DNA of 64,000 nt from Actinospineispora acaciae DSM 45401. GTDB taxonomy: Bacteria; Actinomycetota; Actinomycetes; Mycobacteriales; Pseudonocardiaceae. Positions 54,658 through 64,000 of this stretch are shown here, one piece after another. A model generated the notes under the pieces. It made no database searches. It had not been told where the DNA came from and saw only the letters and a list, made by a program, of their open reading frames with translations. Made by a program: the position numbers and the translations under genes. The stretch lies in contig NZ_JIAI01000020.1 in assembly GCF_000620785.1 (NCBI RefSeq), positions 1-64,000 on the forward strand, read 5' to 3'. Position 1 is the stretch's first letter. Every line of letters begins with the position of its first letter.

Positions 54658-54918
54658 TCACGGGCGGTTCCTCGCCGGATCCCATGCCTGGCGGCGGAGA
54701 TCCTCGGCCTGGTCCTTGGTCAGGCGGGAGGCGGCACCGCAGTACGTGCACTGGATGGAGTGCTCGGTGCGGACCGGGAACAGCGGCACGAAGAACAGCG
54801 TGAACTTGGTGACCACCCGGCTCAGCGGATGCGCGCACGAGTTGTGGCAGTGCGCGCAGACCAGGGTGAGCATCGCGAGCTGCTCGGCGTAGCCCTTCAG
54901 TCCGAAAATGATCAACAT
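54658..54918 (-). CDS. zinc-ribbon domain protein
   Basis: The 86-aa protein starts LIIFGLKGYAEQLAM and has two cysteine pairs, CAHCHNSC and CTYCG, separated by a hydrophobic VTKFTLFFVPLFPV segment, the pattern of a small actinobacterial zinc-ribbon family of unknown function. The ATG at 54918 gives the usual family N-terminus, with AGGAGGGG upstream (54935-54928); a GTG at 54927 would abut that site. Confidence 0.8.
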   Translation of the reverse strand: MLIIFGLKGYAEQLAMLTLVCAHCHNSCAHPLSRVVTKFTLFFVPLFPVRTEHSIQCTYCGAASRLTKDQAEDLRRQAWDPARNRP

Positions 54919-55006
54919 CCGCCACACCCCCTCCTACCACGGTAGCCGGGGCCGTACCCGCGCCGTACTCGAATACGGTGCCGGCGCGGCGGCGTACGGT
55001 TCGTGG

Positions 55007-55450
55007 GTGGGCGTCGAGATCTACACGGACGGGGCGTGCAGCGGCAACCCCGGGCCCGGCGGCTGGGGCGCGCTGCTCCGGTACGGCCGCCACGAGAAGG
55101 AGATGTACGGCGGCCAGTCCACCACCACGACCAACAACCGGATGGAGCTGACGGCGCCGATCATGGCGCTGGAGAGCCTGACCCGCCCGTCCGAGGTGGA
55201 CATCTACACCGACAGCAGCTACGTCCGCAACGGCGTCACGATGTGGCTGCCCCGGTGGAAGCTCAACGGGTGGGAGACGCGCGGCAAGCAGCCGGTCAAG
55301 AACGCCGACCTGTGGCGGCGGCTCGACGCGGCCGCCGCCGCGCACCGGGTGCGCTGGCACTGGGTCAAGGGGCACGCCGGGCACCCGGAGAACGAGCGTG
55401 CCGACCGGCTCGCGGTCAGGGGAATCCAGGAGGCGCTCGCGGCCGGGTGA
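55007..55450 (+). CDS. rnhA: ribonuclease HI
   Basis: Degrades RNA in RNA-DNA hybrids. The 147-aa protein has all four catalytic acids of the family: D8 in YTDGACSG, E47 in NNRMELTAP, D69 in YTDSSYV and the last aspartate in NERADRLA, plus the HWVKGHAGHPENE loop. The GTG at 55007 is chosen because TACGGT lies six bases upstream (leaderless) and it gives the normal N-terminus; a start at 54908 would add 33 unrelated residues. Confidence 0.95.
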   Translation: MGVEIYTDGACSGNPGPGGWGALLRYGRHEKEMYGGQSTTTTNNRMELTAPIMALESLTRPSEVDIYTDSSYVRNGVTMWLPRWKLNGWETRGKQPVKNADLWRRLDAAAAAHRVRWHWVKGHAGHPENERADRLAVRGIQEALAAG

Positions 55451-55451
55451 G

Positions 55452-56135
55452 TCAGCGCGCCTGGCCTTCGTCGGAGAGGGCCTGCGCGGTGCAGGTGGCC
55501 ACGGCGTTGGTGCCCTGCGTGGTCACGCTGGAGACCAGCTCGCCGTCGACGATGATCCGGCAGCTGATCGACCCCGACCCGGCGCTCTGCACGCTGACGC
55601 TCGGCACGAAGCCGCCGGCGGCGTCGAACTCCTTGCGCCAGGGCAGCCGCACCCGCGTGACCTCGGTGACCGGGCTCGCCTGGCCGCTGGTGAAACTGAC
55701 CAGGCCGGCGTACGGCGCCCCGTCCAGCTCGTAGCGCACCCGCACCAGCAGCGGCGGGACCGGGATCGGGCCGCCGGGCTGCTGGGCCGGCGCCGCCTCG
55801 GTGGGGGCCGGCGGGGCCGCGCTGGGCGGCGCGACCAGCACCGGCGCGAGCGCCCTCGGCGGCGTCATCTCGCTGAGCGCGTACTCGGAGGTGTCCACCG
55901 GACCCGAGAACGTGACCGCCGTGAACCCCACGCACGCCGTGCCGAGCACCACCGACCCGGCCGCGAGCCACGGCGTCCACCGCCGGCCCGGACCCGGATC
56001 CGGCGTGGCGGGCGGCCGTTCGGCGCAACGGGACTCGGAGGCCGGGCGCTGCCGGGGGATCAGCGCGGACACCTCCGGATACGCGCCCTGGCACGCCGAG
56101 TTACCGCGAGAACCGGAGGACGGCGAGGTGCTCAT
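55452..56135 (-). CDS. MmpS-family membrane-anchored protein
   Basis: The 227-aa protein has a cytoplasmic N-terminus, one membrane segment (residues ~54-76, WTPWLAAGSVVLGTACVGF), an Ala/Pro-rich linker and a C-terminal domain (VSVQSAGSGSISCRIIVDG; VTTQGTNAVATCTAQ) typical of MmpS, the periplasmic partner of MmpL exporters. No mmpL is nearby. The ATG at 56135 has AGGAAGG upstream; an upstream start at 56216 is possible. It is divergent from a TetR gene with three palindromic operators between them, a layout like other MmpS/regulator pairs. Confidence 0.8.
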   Translation of the reverse strand: MSTSPSSGSRGNSACQGAYPEVSALIPRQRPASESRCAERPPATPDPGPGRRWTPWLAAGSVVLGTACVGFTAVTFSGPVDTSEYALSEMTPPRALAPVLVAPPSAAPPAPTEAAPAQQPGGPIPVPPLLVRVRYELDGAPYAGLVSFTSGQASPVTEVTRVRLPWRKEFDAAGGFVPSVSVQSAGSGSISCRIIVDGELVSSVTTQGTNAVATCTAQALSDEGQAR

Positions 56136-56250
56136 GCTCGGTCGGCCTTCCTGGCTGGACGTGGCGCGCGCTATATGTGTGATCGGCACGGCCCCCCAAC
56201 GTGTTACCCGGATCACCCAGACGGCCGTCGTAGCGGTCGCCCGCCCGGAG

Positions 56251-56265
56251 GTCTACGCCGTAGAC
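56251..56265. promoter_or_regulatory. TetR operator copy 1
   Basis: GTCTACGCCGTAGAC is a perfect 15-bp palindrome (7-base arms) in the mmpS/tetR intergenic region. Confidence 0.75.
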
Positions 56266-56276
56266 CGAACGCCACC

Positions 56277-56291
56277 GTCTACGGCGTAGAC
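56277..56291. promoter_or_regulatory. TetR operator copy 2
   Basis: GTCTACGGCGTAGAC, the same palindrome with a different central base, 26 bases from copy 1. Confidence 0.75.
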
Positions 56292-56335
56292 ATCGTGCGT
56301 ATACGGCCGTAGCCGGGCGTTGACACGCACCTCGT

Positions 56336-56350
56336 GTGTACGGCGTAGAC
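56336..56350. promoter_or_regulatory. TetR operator copy 3
   Basis: GTGTACGGCGTAGAC, one mismatch to copy 2, 45 bases before the tetR start. A TTGACA hexamer (56320-56325) lies just upstream. Confidence 0.65.
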
Positions 56351-56394
56351 GTGGGCCTGACAGGGCGGCGGGAGCGGTGCTCTAGGTTGTCCCC

Positions 56395-56973
56395 ATGGCC
56401 CTTCGCACCGCGGACCGCATCGCGGAGCAGGCCAAGGCGATCTTGGTCGCCGAGGGCTCGGAGGCGGTCAGCATGCGCCGGGTCGCGGGCGCGGCCGGCG
56501 TCACCGCGATGGCGATATATCGACACTATCCGAACCGTGAGGCGCTGCTCGGCGCGGTGGCCGAGCGCGGTCGGGCCGATCTTGCCGAGCGCTGGCGGCG
56601 GCGCCCCCGGGAGGACAACCCGCGCGCCGAGCTGCGCGCCGTGCTCAACGCCCTGCTGGACTTCGCGCTGGACCAGCCCCGGCTCTACGCGCTGCTGCAC
56701 AGCGAGCCGCCCTGGCACGAGGACGGGGTCGCCAGGGACTTCCGGTCCGACGACTCCCCCGCGCTCAACGCCGTCGTCGCGGCCATCGACGAAGGGATGC
56801 ACCGGGGCGTGTTCGCGCCGGACGACGTGTGGGAGGCGGCGCTGTCGATCGTGGCGCTGCTGCACGGGCTGATCAGCCTGCATCACGCCGGTCGCCTCGG
56901 CGTGTCCGACCCGGAGTTCCGGGTGCTCTGCGGCACGGCGATGACCCGGCTGCTGCACGGCATCTCCGCCTAG
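56395..56973 (+). CDS. TetR family regulator
   Basis: The 192-aa protein has the TetR HTH in residues ~22-45 (SMRRVAGAAGVTAMAIYRHYPNREALL) and a helical effector domain. TAGGTT lies six bases before the ATG, suggesting a leaderless message. It is divergent from mmpS; the three palindromes between them are its probable binding sites. Its TAG stop lies in the left arm of the inverted-repeat element that follows. Confidence 0.88.
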   Translation: MALRTADRIAEQAKAILVAEGSEAVSMRRVAGAAGVTAMAIYRHYPNREALLGAVAERGRADLAERWRRRPREDNPRAELRAVLNALLDFALDQPRLYALLHSEPPWHEDGVARDFRSDDSPALNAVVAAIDEGMHRGVFAPDDVWEAALSIVALLHGLISLHHAGRLGVSDPEFRVLCGTAMTRLLHGISA

Positions 56974-57146
56974 GAGGGTCCTGAACAATGCCGCTCGTCG
57001 CGAGCGGCGATCCAGCCGGATGCATCGCAAGGCGGCGTCTGATTCGGAGCCCCCGATACCGCTGTTGTATCGGGGGCGACGACAACGCCGCGAGGCGCCG
57101 GCTGGGCGCCGCGCAGCAGAGCATGCATTGTTCAGGGCGCTCCTAG
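56970..57146. repeat. 177-bp element with 22-bp terminal inverted repeats
   Basis: The ends CTAGGAG-GGTC-CTGAACAATGC and its complement (57125-57146) match at 20 of 22 positions. Inside are a CCGCTCG/CGAGCGG hairpin, a perfect 10-base stem CCCCCGATAC/GTATCGGGGG, and GGCGGCGT/ACGCCGC outer pairing, so the whole piece can fold into one large structure. The stop codons of both convergent flanking genes lie within the two terminal repeats. It may be a MITE-like insertion or a structured bidirectional terminator; no transposase or clear target duplication was seen. Confidence 0.7.
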
Positions 57147-58054
57147 CCAGCCGCGTCCGCCGCCTCGGGAGCCCGCACCTCGTCGCCCCGGCGCACCACG
57201 CCGGGTCCGTTCACCGAGGCGTAGACGCCGGCGCACGCCCACTTCCCCATCCCGGTGATCTCGCGGCGGTTGTGCTTGGCGATGGTGCGCAGGGTCTGGC
57301 GGTCCTCGGGCAGGCCGTCCTGGGCGAGCGTGGTCATCACGCAGCGCATGGTCGGCATGACCACCGACACGGTGGCCTGACCGCCGACGGCCAGCTCGGC
57401 GTTCACCCAGTCCTCCTCGACGAAACGCTCACCGGGAACGTCCAGCACCAGGTTCGGGCGGTACCGGCGCGGGTCGAACCCGGCGTCGGGGGCGAGCGCG
57501 GACAGCTTGGCCAGGGTCGCGGTGGTGATCAGGTGGAGCACGGCGAGGTCCTGGAAGGTGTTGGCCGGGGCCATCGCGCCGAGCGGGATGCGGCTGACCG
57601 CCTCGCCGGTCGCCTCGTGGCCCACGGTGGTGCCCGCGATGAACTTCTCCGGGGCCAGGCCGGCGATCTCCGGCCACACCTCCTCGAACGACTTGCCCTC
57701 CGGCGGCTGGCTGACCAGCTTGACGTCCCGTCCCAGGGTGGCGGACAGGGCCGCGTCGATGTCCTCGTCGTCGCTGCGCCGCACCGCGCCGTCCGGGAAC
57801 GTGATCCGCACCGGCGGCAGCGGCCCGTCCGGCGTCGGCTCGGCCAGGTAAGCGGCGCGAAAGCCGAGCAGGGCGCCCCACTTGCGCGGGTTCTTGGCGC
57901 TGGCGACCATGCCGTCGCCGGCGTCCACGACCGCGTAGGCTCGGTCGCCGGGCAACCCGTCGGCCGTGATCGAACACTCGTCCAGTGCCTCCCCCAGCAT
58001 GGACTTGACGGGATAGCGGTGGATCGCCGCGACGGTGAGGCGCTCGGAGGTCAT
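57143..58054 (-). CDS. MOSC domain-containing protein
   Basis: The 303-aa protein has an N-terminal beta-barrel domain (IHRYPVKSMLGEALDECSIT, GLPGDRAYAVVDAG) and a C-terminal MOSC domain (RYRPNLVLDVPG; DWVNAELAVGG; MPTMRCVMTT with the conserved cysteine). MOSC proteins handle sulfur on molybdenum cofactor or act in amidoxime reduction. The ATG at 58054 is 6 bases from the start of the divergent phosphoesterase gene; TAGACA lies seven bases upstream, suggesting a leaderless message. Confidence 0.9.
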   Translation of the reverse strand: MTSERLTVAAIHRYPVKSMLGEALDECSITADGLPGDRAYAVVDAGDGMVASAKNPRKWGALLGFRAAYLAEPTPDGPLPPVRITFPDGAVRRSDDEDIDAALSATLGRDVKLVSQPPEGKSFEEVWPEIAGLAPEKFIAGTTVGHEATGEAVSRIPLGAMAPANTFQDLAVLHLITTATLAKLSALAPDAGFDPRRYRPNLVLDVPGERFVEEDWVNAELAVGGQATVSVVMPTMRCVMTTLAQDGLPEDRQTLRTIAKHNRREITGMGKWACAGVYASVNGPGVVRRGDEVRAPEAADAAG

Positions 58055-58060
58055 ATACAG

Positions 58061-58576
58061 GTGTCTACCACGAAACTGCTGTTCATGTCCGATACGCACG
58101 TCCCGGCCCGGGGCCGGCGAGTGCCGGACGCGCTGTGGCGGGAGGTCGAGTCGGCCGACGTGGTGGTGCACGCCGGGGACTGGGTGGGCGTCGAGCTGCT
58201 GGACGAGCTGCAGGCCAGGGCGCGGCGGCTGGTCGGCGTGGTGGGCAACAACGACGGCCCCGACCTGCGTGCCCGGCTGCCCGAGGTGGCCACCGCCGAG
58301 CTGGACGGGGTGCGGCTGGCCGTGGTGCACGAGACCGGTCCGGCGGCCGGGCGGGAGCGGCGGTGCGCGGCCCGCTTCCCGGACGCCGACGTGCTGGTAT
58401 TCGGGCACAGCCACATTCCGTGGGACACCGTGGCGCCGGGCGGCCTGAGGTTGCTCAACCCGGGTTCGCCGACCGACCGCAGGCGCCAGCCCACGCACAC
58501 CTGGATGACCGCCCGGACCGCCGCCGGGCGCCTCGACGACGTGGTGCTGCACCACCTGGAGCGGCTCAGGTCGTGA
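58061..58576 (+). CDS. YfcE-like metallophosphoesterase
   Basis: The 171-aa protein has all calcineurin-type metal motifs: FMSDTHVP, VVHAGDW, GVVGNND and VFGHSHIP, then LLNPGSPTDRR. It would be a phosphodiesterase of unknown natural substrate. GTG start with GGAGG ten bases upstream. It is divergent from MOSC with only 6 bases between starts and overlaps the convergent MFS gene by 11 bases at their 3' ends. Confidence 0.9.
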   Translation: MSTTKLLFMSDTHVPARGRRVPDALWREVESADVVVHAGDWVGVELLDELQARARRLVGVVGNNDGPDLRARLPEVATAELDGVRLAVVHETGPAAGRERRCAARFPDADVLVFGHSHIPWDTVAPGGLRLLNPGSPTDRRRQPTHTWMTARTAAGRLDDVVLHHLERLRS

Positions 58577-60056
58577 GCCGTGCCCGCGCGTCGGCCTGGC
58601 GCGTCTCCACGATCGCGATCACGAGCGCGACCAGCACGAACAGGATCGCGACCAGCATCGCCGCGACCACCGCGACGCCCTGGTCGCGCCCGGTGGCCTC
58701 CAGCGTGCCGTAGTACACGCCGGCCAGCAGCGCGGTGCCGATGGCCGCCCCGATCCGCCCGCCGGTTTGCAGCGCGCCGCCCGCCGCGCCGGCCATCCGC
58801 ACCGGCACCTCGGACAGCGTGAGGGTGATGTTCGGCGAGATCACCACGCCGCCGCCGATCCCGGCCAGCAGCAGCGGCCCGGCGGCCAGCCAGCCGGCGG
58901 CCGGCCCGGTGTGGATGCCCACGGCGGCCGCCGTGCCCGCCAGCCCCACCACGACGGCGACCAGCCCGTACACGGTCAGCCGCCGCCCGAACCGGGCCAG
59001 CAGCCGCCCGCTGGCCCCCGCCGAGAACGCCGATCCCACCGCGAACGAGGTCACCGCCAGCCCGGACTGCAGCGGCGTGTAGCCCAGCCCGCCCTGGAAG
59101 AACATGGCCAGCACGATCCACAGCCCGGAGAAGCCGATGAAGTAGGTCAGGCTCAGCGCCGTGCCGGTCGCGTACCCGGGCGTGCTGGTGAGCAGCCGTG
59201 GGTCCAGCAGCGGCGGGCGGACCCCACGCCGGGCCACCCGCACCTCCCAGAGCGCGAACCCGGCCAGCAGCGCCGCCGCCACCAGCAGCAGCCACCACAG
59301 CCGGCCGAACCTGTCGTACTCCAGCATCGGCAGCAGCACGGCCAGCACGCCGGCGCCGAGCAGGGCGGTGCCGACCAGGTCGAGCCGGCGGGCGAACTTC
59401 GGGGCGTGCGCGGCGTCGGTCCGGCGGCGCGGCAGCAGCCGGTAGGCCAGCGCAAGCGTGACCAGCCCGACGGGCACGTTGACGTAGAACACCCACCGCC
59501 AGCCGTCCGGGCCGCCGGCCAGCGCCAGGATCACCCCGCCGAGCACCGGGCCCACCGCGGTGGACAGCCCCACCGTCGCGCCGAACATGCCGAACGCCCG
59601 GCCCCGCTCCGCGCCCCGGAACAGGTCCTGGATCAGCCCGGAGTTCTGCGGCCCGATCATGCCGGCGGTGAACCCCTGCACGAGCCGCGCCAGTACCAGC
59701 AGCTCGAGCGTGGGCGCCGCCCCGCACAGCGCGCTGGTCACCACGAAGCCGGTGAGCGAGACGAAGAACATCCGCCGGCGCCCCCACGCGTCGCCCAGCC
59801 GCCCGGCGGGCACCAGTGCCAGCCCGAACGCGAGCGCGTAGCCGGACACCACCCACTGAACGCCGGACGGGGTCGTACCCAGCGAGGCCTCCATGGACGG
59901 CAGCGCCACCGTCACGATGCTCACGTCGAGCAGGCTCATGAACCCCGCCGCGAGGGTCACCCAGAGCGCCCGCCAGCGGCGTGGGTCCGGCGCCTGCTCC
60001 GGGGCGGCGGGACGGGTCTCCGCTCGGCGCGGGGCGGGGCGGCGGGCGGAGGTCAC
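58566..60056 (-). CDS. MFS transporter, DHA2 (14-helix) drug-exporter type
   Basis: The 496-aa membrane protein shows the DHA2 pattern: ALWVTLAAGFMSLLDVSIVTVALPSM in helix 1, the loop GRLGDAWGRRRMF (motif A), LVLARLVQGFTAG (motif B), and GATVGLSTAVGPVLGG (motif C of antiporters). Likely a proton-coupled multidrug exporter. It starts one base after the stop of terC, so the two may be co-transcribed. Confidence 0.9.
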   Translation of the reverse strand: MTSARRPAPRRAETRPAAPEQAPDPRRWRALWVTLAAGFMSLLDVSIVTVALPSMEASLGTTPSGVQWVVSGYALAFGLALVPAGRLGDAWGRRRMFFVSLTGFVVTSALCGAAPTLELLVLARLVQGFTAGMIGPQNSGLIQDLFRGAERGRAFGMFGATVGLSTAVGPVLGGVILALAGGPDGWRWVFYVNVPVGLVTLALAYRLLPRRRTDAAHAPKFARRLDLVGTALLGAGVLAVLLPMLEYDRFGRLWWLLLVAAALLAGFALWEVRVARRGVRPPLLDPRLLTSTPGYATGTALSLTYFIGFSGLWIVLAMFFQGGLGYTPLQSGLAVTSFAVGSAFSAGASGRLLARFGRRLTVYGLVAVVVGLAGTAAAVGIHTGPAAGWLAAGPLLLAGIGGGVVISPNITLTLSEVPVRMAGAAGGALQTGGRIGAAIGTALLAGVYYGTLEATGRDQGVAVVAAMLVAILFVLVALVIAIVETRQADARARLTT

Positions 60057-60057
60057 C

Positions 60058-61116
60058 CTAGGAGTGTGCGCCCTCCCCGGAGCCGTTCGCGCGCCGAGGT
60101 TCGGGCACGGTGGCCGGGGTCGGCGGGTCGTCCTCGGTGGTCTCGCTGGTCGAGGTGCCGCGCGCCTTGATCAGGCTGGCCACCGTGGTGACCGCGAGCA
60201 CGCCCACGATGACGCCCAGCGAGAGCACGATGCCGATCTCCGGGACCGGCACCGGGTCGCCGCCGTTGAGGAACGGCAGGTCGTTCTCGTGCAGGGCCTC
60301 GAGCACCAGCTTGACGCCGATGAACGCCAGGATCACCGACAGCCCGTAGGACAGGTACACCAACCGGTTGAGCAGCCCGCCGAGCAGGAAGTACAGCTGC
60401 CGCAGGCCCATCAGGGCGAACGCGTTCGCGGTGAAGACCAGGTACGGCTCCTTGGTCAGGCCGAAGATGGCCGGGATGGAGTCCAGCGCGAACAGCAGGT
60501 CGGTGGTGCCGATCGCGGTCATGACCACCAGCATCGGGGTGACGAACCGCCTGCCGTCGATGCGGACCGTCGTGCGGGCGCCGTGGAACTCGTTGGTGAC
60601 CGGGACCAGCTTGCGCAGGATCCGCAGCGCCGCGTTCTCCTTGTACTCCTCGTCGGCGTCGTCGTGGTTGCGCAACAGCCGGTACGCCGTGACCAGCAGG
60701 ACCACCGCGAACAGGTAGAACACCCAGCTGAAGTGCGCGATCGCGGCGGCCCCCAGCGCGATGAACGCACCCCGCATGAACAGCGCTATCACGATGCCGA
60801 CCAGGAGCACCCGGTGTTGGTGCTCGGCCGGGACCTTGAACGCCGACATGATGATCACGAAGACGAACAGGTTGTCCACCGACAGCGAGTACTCGGTGAC
60901 GTAGCCGGCGAAGAACTCGCCCGCCGACCCCCCGCCGGCGAATATCCAGACGCCGACGCCGAACAGCACCGCCAACGCCAGGTAGAAGATCACCCATCTG
61001 GTGGCCTCGGCGAGGGACACGGCGTGCGGGTTGTGGTCCACCACGAACAGGTCGACCACGACCACCGCGAGAAGCACGGCGATCGTGACCAACCACAACC
61101 ACACGGGAACGTTCAT
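60058..61116 (-). CDS. TerC family membrane protein
   Basis: The 352-aa protein has about nine membrane helices and TerC signatures: YVTEYSLSVDNLFVFVIIM with acidic residues in the membrane, FALDSIPAIFGLTKEPYLVFTANAFALMG, and a long charged loop (RNHDDADEEYKEN). TerC/Alx proteins export or handle Mn2+ in several bacteria. The ATG at 61116 is chosen because GGAAGG lies nine bases upstream and the earlier in-frame ATG (61143) falls in the riboswitch. A candidate Mn2+ riboswitch lies directly upstream. Confidence 0.9.
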   Translation of the reverse strand: MNVPVWLWLVTIAVLLAVVVVDLFVVDHNPHAVSLAEATRWVIFYLALAVLFGVGVWIFAGGGSAGEFFAGYVTEYSLSVDNLFVFVIIMSAFKVPAEHQHRVLLVGIVIALFMRGAFIALGAAAIAHFSWVFYLFAVVLLVTAYRLLRNHDDADEEYKENAALRILRKLVPVTNEFHGARTTVRIDGRRFVTPMLVVMTAIGTTDLLFALDSIPAIFGLTKEPYLVFTANAFALMGLRQLYFLLGGLLNRLVYLSYGLSVILAFIGVKLVLEALHENDLPFLNGGDPVPVPEIGIVLSLGVIVGVLAVTTVASLIKARGTSTSETTEDDPPTPATVPEPRRANGSGEGAHS

Positions 61117-61141
61117 GGCGAGACGCCTTCCGGACGAGAGC

Positions 61142-61257
61142 ATCGGTCTACGACCGAGGTCTCTCCCGCCGGCGCTTTCGTGCTCACTCCGACCGATGAC
61201 ACCGGGCGCAGCGGCGCCGTGTTGACGATGTCATCGCGCGAGGGATACTCCCCTTGG
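61142..61257 (-). ncRNA. candidate yybP-ykoY (Mn2+) riboswitch upstream of terC
   Basis: On the minus strand the leader begins AAGGGGAGTATCCC (61255-61242), continues with TCGTCAACACGG and a GCGCC-rich stem, and ends GGGAGAGACCTCGG (near 61165-61152) with a CGGTC-GTA-GACCG hairpin. The blocks GGGGAGTA, GTCAACA and GAGACC in this order are the conserved parts of the yybP-ykoY riboswitch, which senses Mn2+ and is often found ahead of terC/alx genes. It ends ~25 bases before the terC start, suited to control of translation initiation. Confidence 0.72.
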
Positions 61258-61358
61258 CTATACCCGTGAGTGTTACCTAAGAACGGGCTGTGCGCCAGCC
61301 CTGGACACCCGGACGTGAGTGCCGACACCTGTGACATTCGGCTAGTTCGGCGCTGTGC

Positions 61359-61658
61359 ATGATGGTGGCCATGATCCTGGAGATCGCGGAGCTCAGCATC
61401 CAGCCCGGCCGTGAGGACGACTTCGCCGCCGCCTACCGACAGGCCCGCCCGCTGGTGGCGGCCACCGAGGGTTTCCGGTCCGCCCGGATGACCAGGGGCA
61501 TCGAGTCGCCGTCGACGTTCGTCCTGATCATCGAGTGGGACTCGGTGGAGGCGCACCTGAAGGGCTTCCGCGAGTCCGAGCGCTTCACCCGATGGCGGGA
61601 GCTGCTCGGGCCGTACTTCGCCGCCGACCCCCAGGTGCGGCACACCGCCGAGATCTGA
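61359..61658 (+). CDS. antibiotic biosynthesis monooxygenase (ABM)-domain protein
   Basis: The 99-aa protein has the ABM dimeric alpha-beta barrel pattern: ILEIAELSIQPGREDDFAAAYRQARPLVAATEGFRS, TFVLIIEWDSVEAHLKGFRES, and FTRWRELLGPYFA. Functions in this family range from cofactor-free oxygenation to heme degradation. The start could be ATG 61359, 61362 or 61371; the last gives the compact family N-terminus. It is divergent from the terC leader. Confidence 0.8.
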   Translation: MMVAMILEIAELSIQPGREDDFAAAYRQARPLVAATEGFRSARMTRGIESPSTFVLIIEWDSVEAHLKGFRESERFTRWRELLGPYFAADPQVRHTAEI

Positions 61659-61725
61659 CGCCGGCGGCCGCGGCGGCTGTGGATATCTTCAGCGTCCCCT
61701 CAGCCTGTTCGCATACCGTCGTGTG

Positions 61726-64000
<2,275 letters not shown>

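Noticed and set aside
56970..57146. Structured element as a tRNA or tRNA-Sec gene
   Set aside because: It does not show a T-arm GTTCGA-type motif, an anticodon arm or a CCA-like acceptor end; the terminal repeats are too long for an acceptor stem.

Overview
The window is a high-GC actinobacterial chromosome segment. The 16S fragment at the left edge, mycothiol-linked enzymes, an MmpS-type protein, many GTG starts, runs of 4-bp ATGA/GTGA overlaps and several apparently leaderless promoters all fit this. The 16S sequence looks most like Pseudonocardiaceae; that family assignment is a judgement by eye, not a search result.

Layout. 1-645: 5' end of a 16S rRNA gene and its promoter/leader. 646-2967: tyrS and an iron-box-controlled siderophore-binding lipoprotein. 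3002-13193: one long minus-strand arginine operon, argCJBDFRGH, extended by an aminotransferase and a 3-methyladenine DNA glycosylase, driven by a promoter embedded in ARG boxes. 13232-19932: a DNA-alkylation-repair gene, then the translation cluster infC-rpmI-rplT-(rRNA methyltransferase)-pheS-pheT. 20135-25294: a TetR with two mycothiol-linked enzymes, and uvrA.

25446-44595 is the most interesting part: an oxalate/formate catabolic island. A seven-gene minus-strand operon (oxalyl-CoA decarboxylase, formyl-CoA:oxalate CoA-transferase, ADP-forming acyl-CoA synthetase, oxalate/formate-type antiporter, an Nramp-like transporter without the canonical metal motifs, a small membrane protein and a Ca2+/H+ antiporter) looks built to use calcium oxalate. 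A second antiporter, a ketopantoate-reductase-like gene and an NAD-type formate dehydrogenase lie on the plus strand. Two closely related GntR/FCD regulators lie at 25.5 and 39 kb, and a palindrome CATAC-N-GTATG recurs in the control regions. The formate dehydrogenase is a selenoprotein: an in-frame TGA is followed, at the same 18-nt distance as in E. coli fdhF, by a GGTCT-loop SECIS hairpin. Its alpha subunit is split into two genes in swapped order around a NuoE-NuoF fusion. Proposed flow: oxalate import, activation by Frc, decarboxylation by Oxc to formyl-CoA, release of formate, then oxidation of formate to CO2 with NADH, with Ca2+ extruded by the antiporter.

44592-64000: small regulators and accessory enzymes, a branched-chain-amino-acid-type ABC operon whose binding-protein gene carries a frameshift, a TetR/flavoprotein pair, RNase HI, an MmpS/TetR pair with three palindromic operators, a 177-bp inverted-repeat element between convergent genes, MOSC and phosphoesterase genes, an MFS exporter, a TerC protein behind a candidate Mn2+ (yybP-ykoY) riboswitch, and at the right edge a truncated hydrolase-ABC ATPase fusion. 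Intergenic stretches over 300 bases are only 277-645 (rRNA leader) and 19814-20172 (infC leader plus tetR promoter). I saw no tRNA, CRISPR array, insertion sequence or replication origin.
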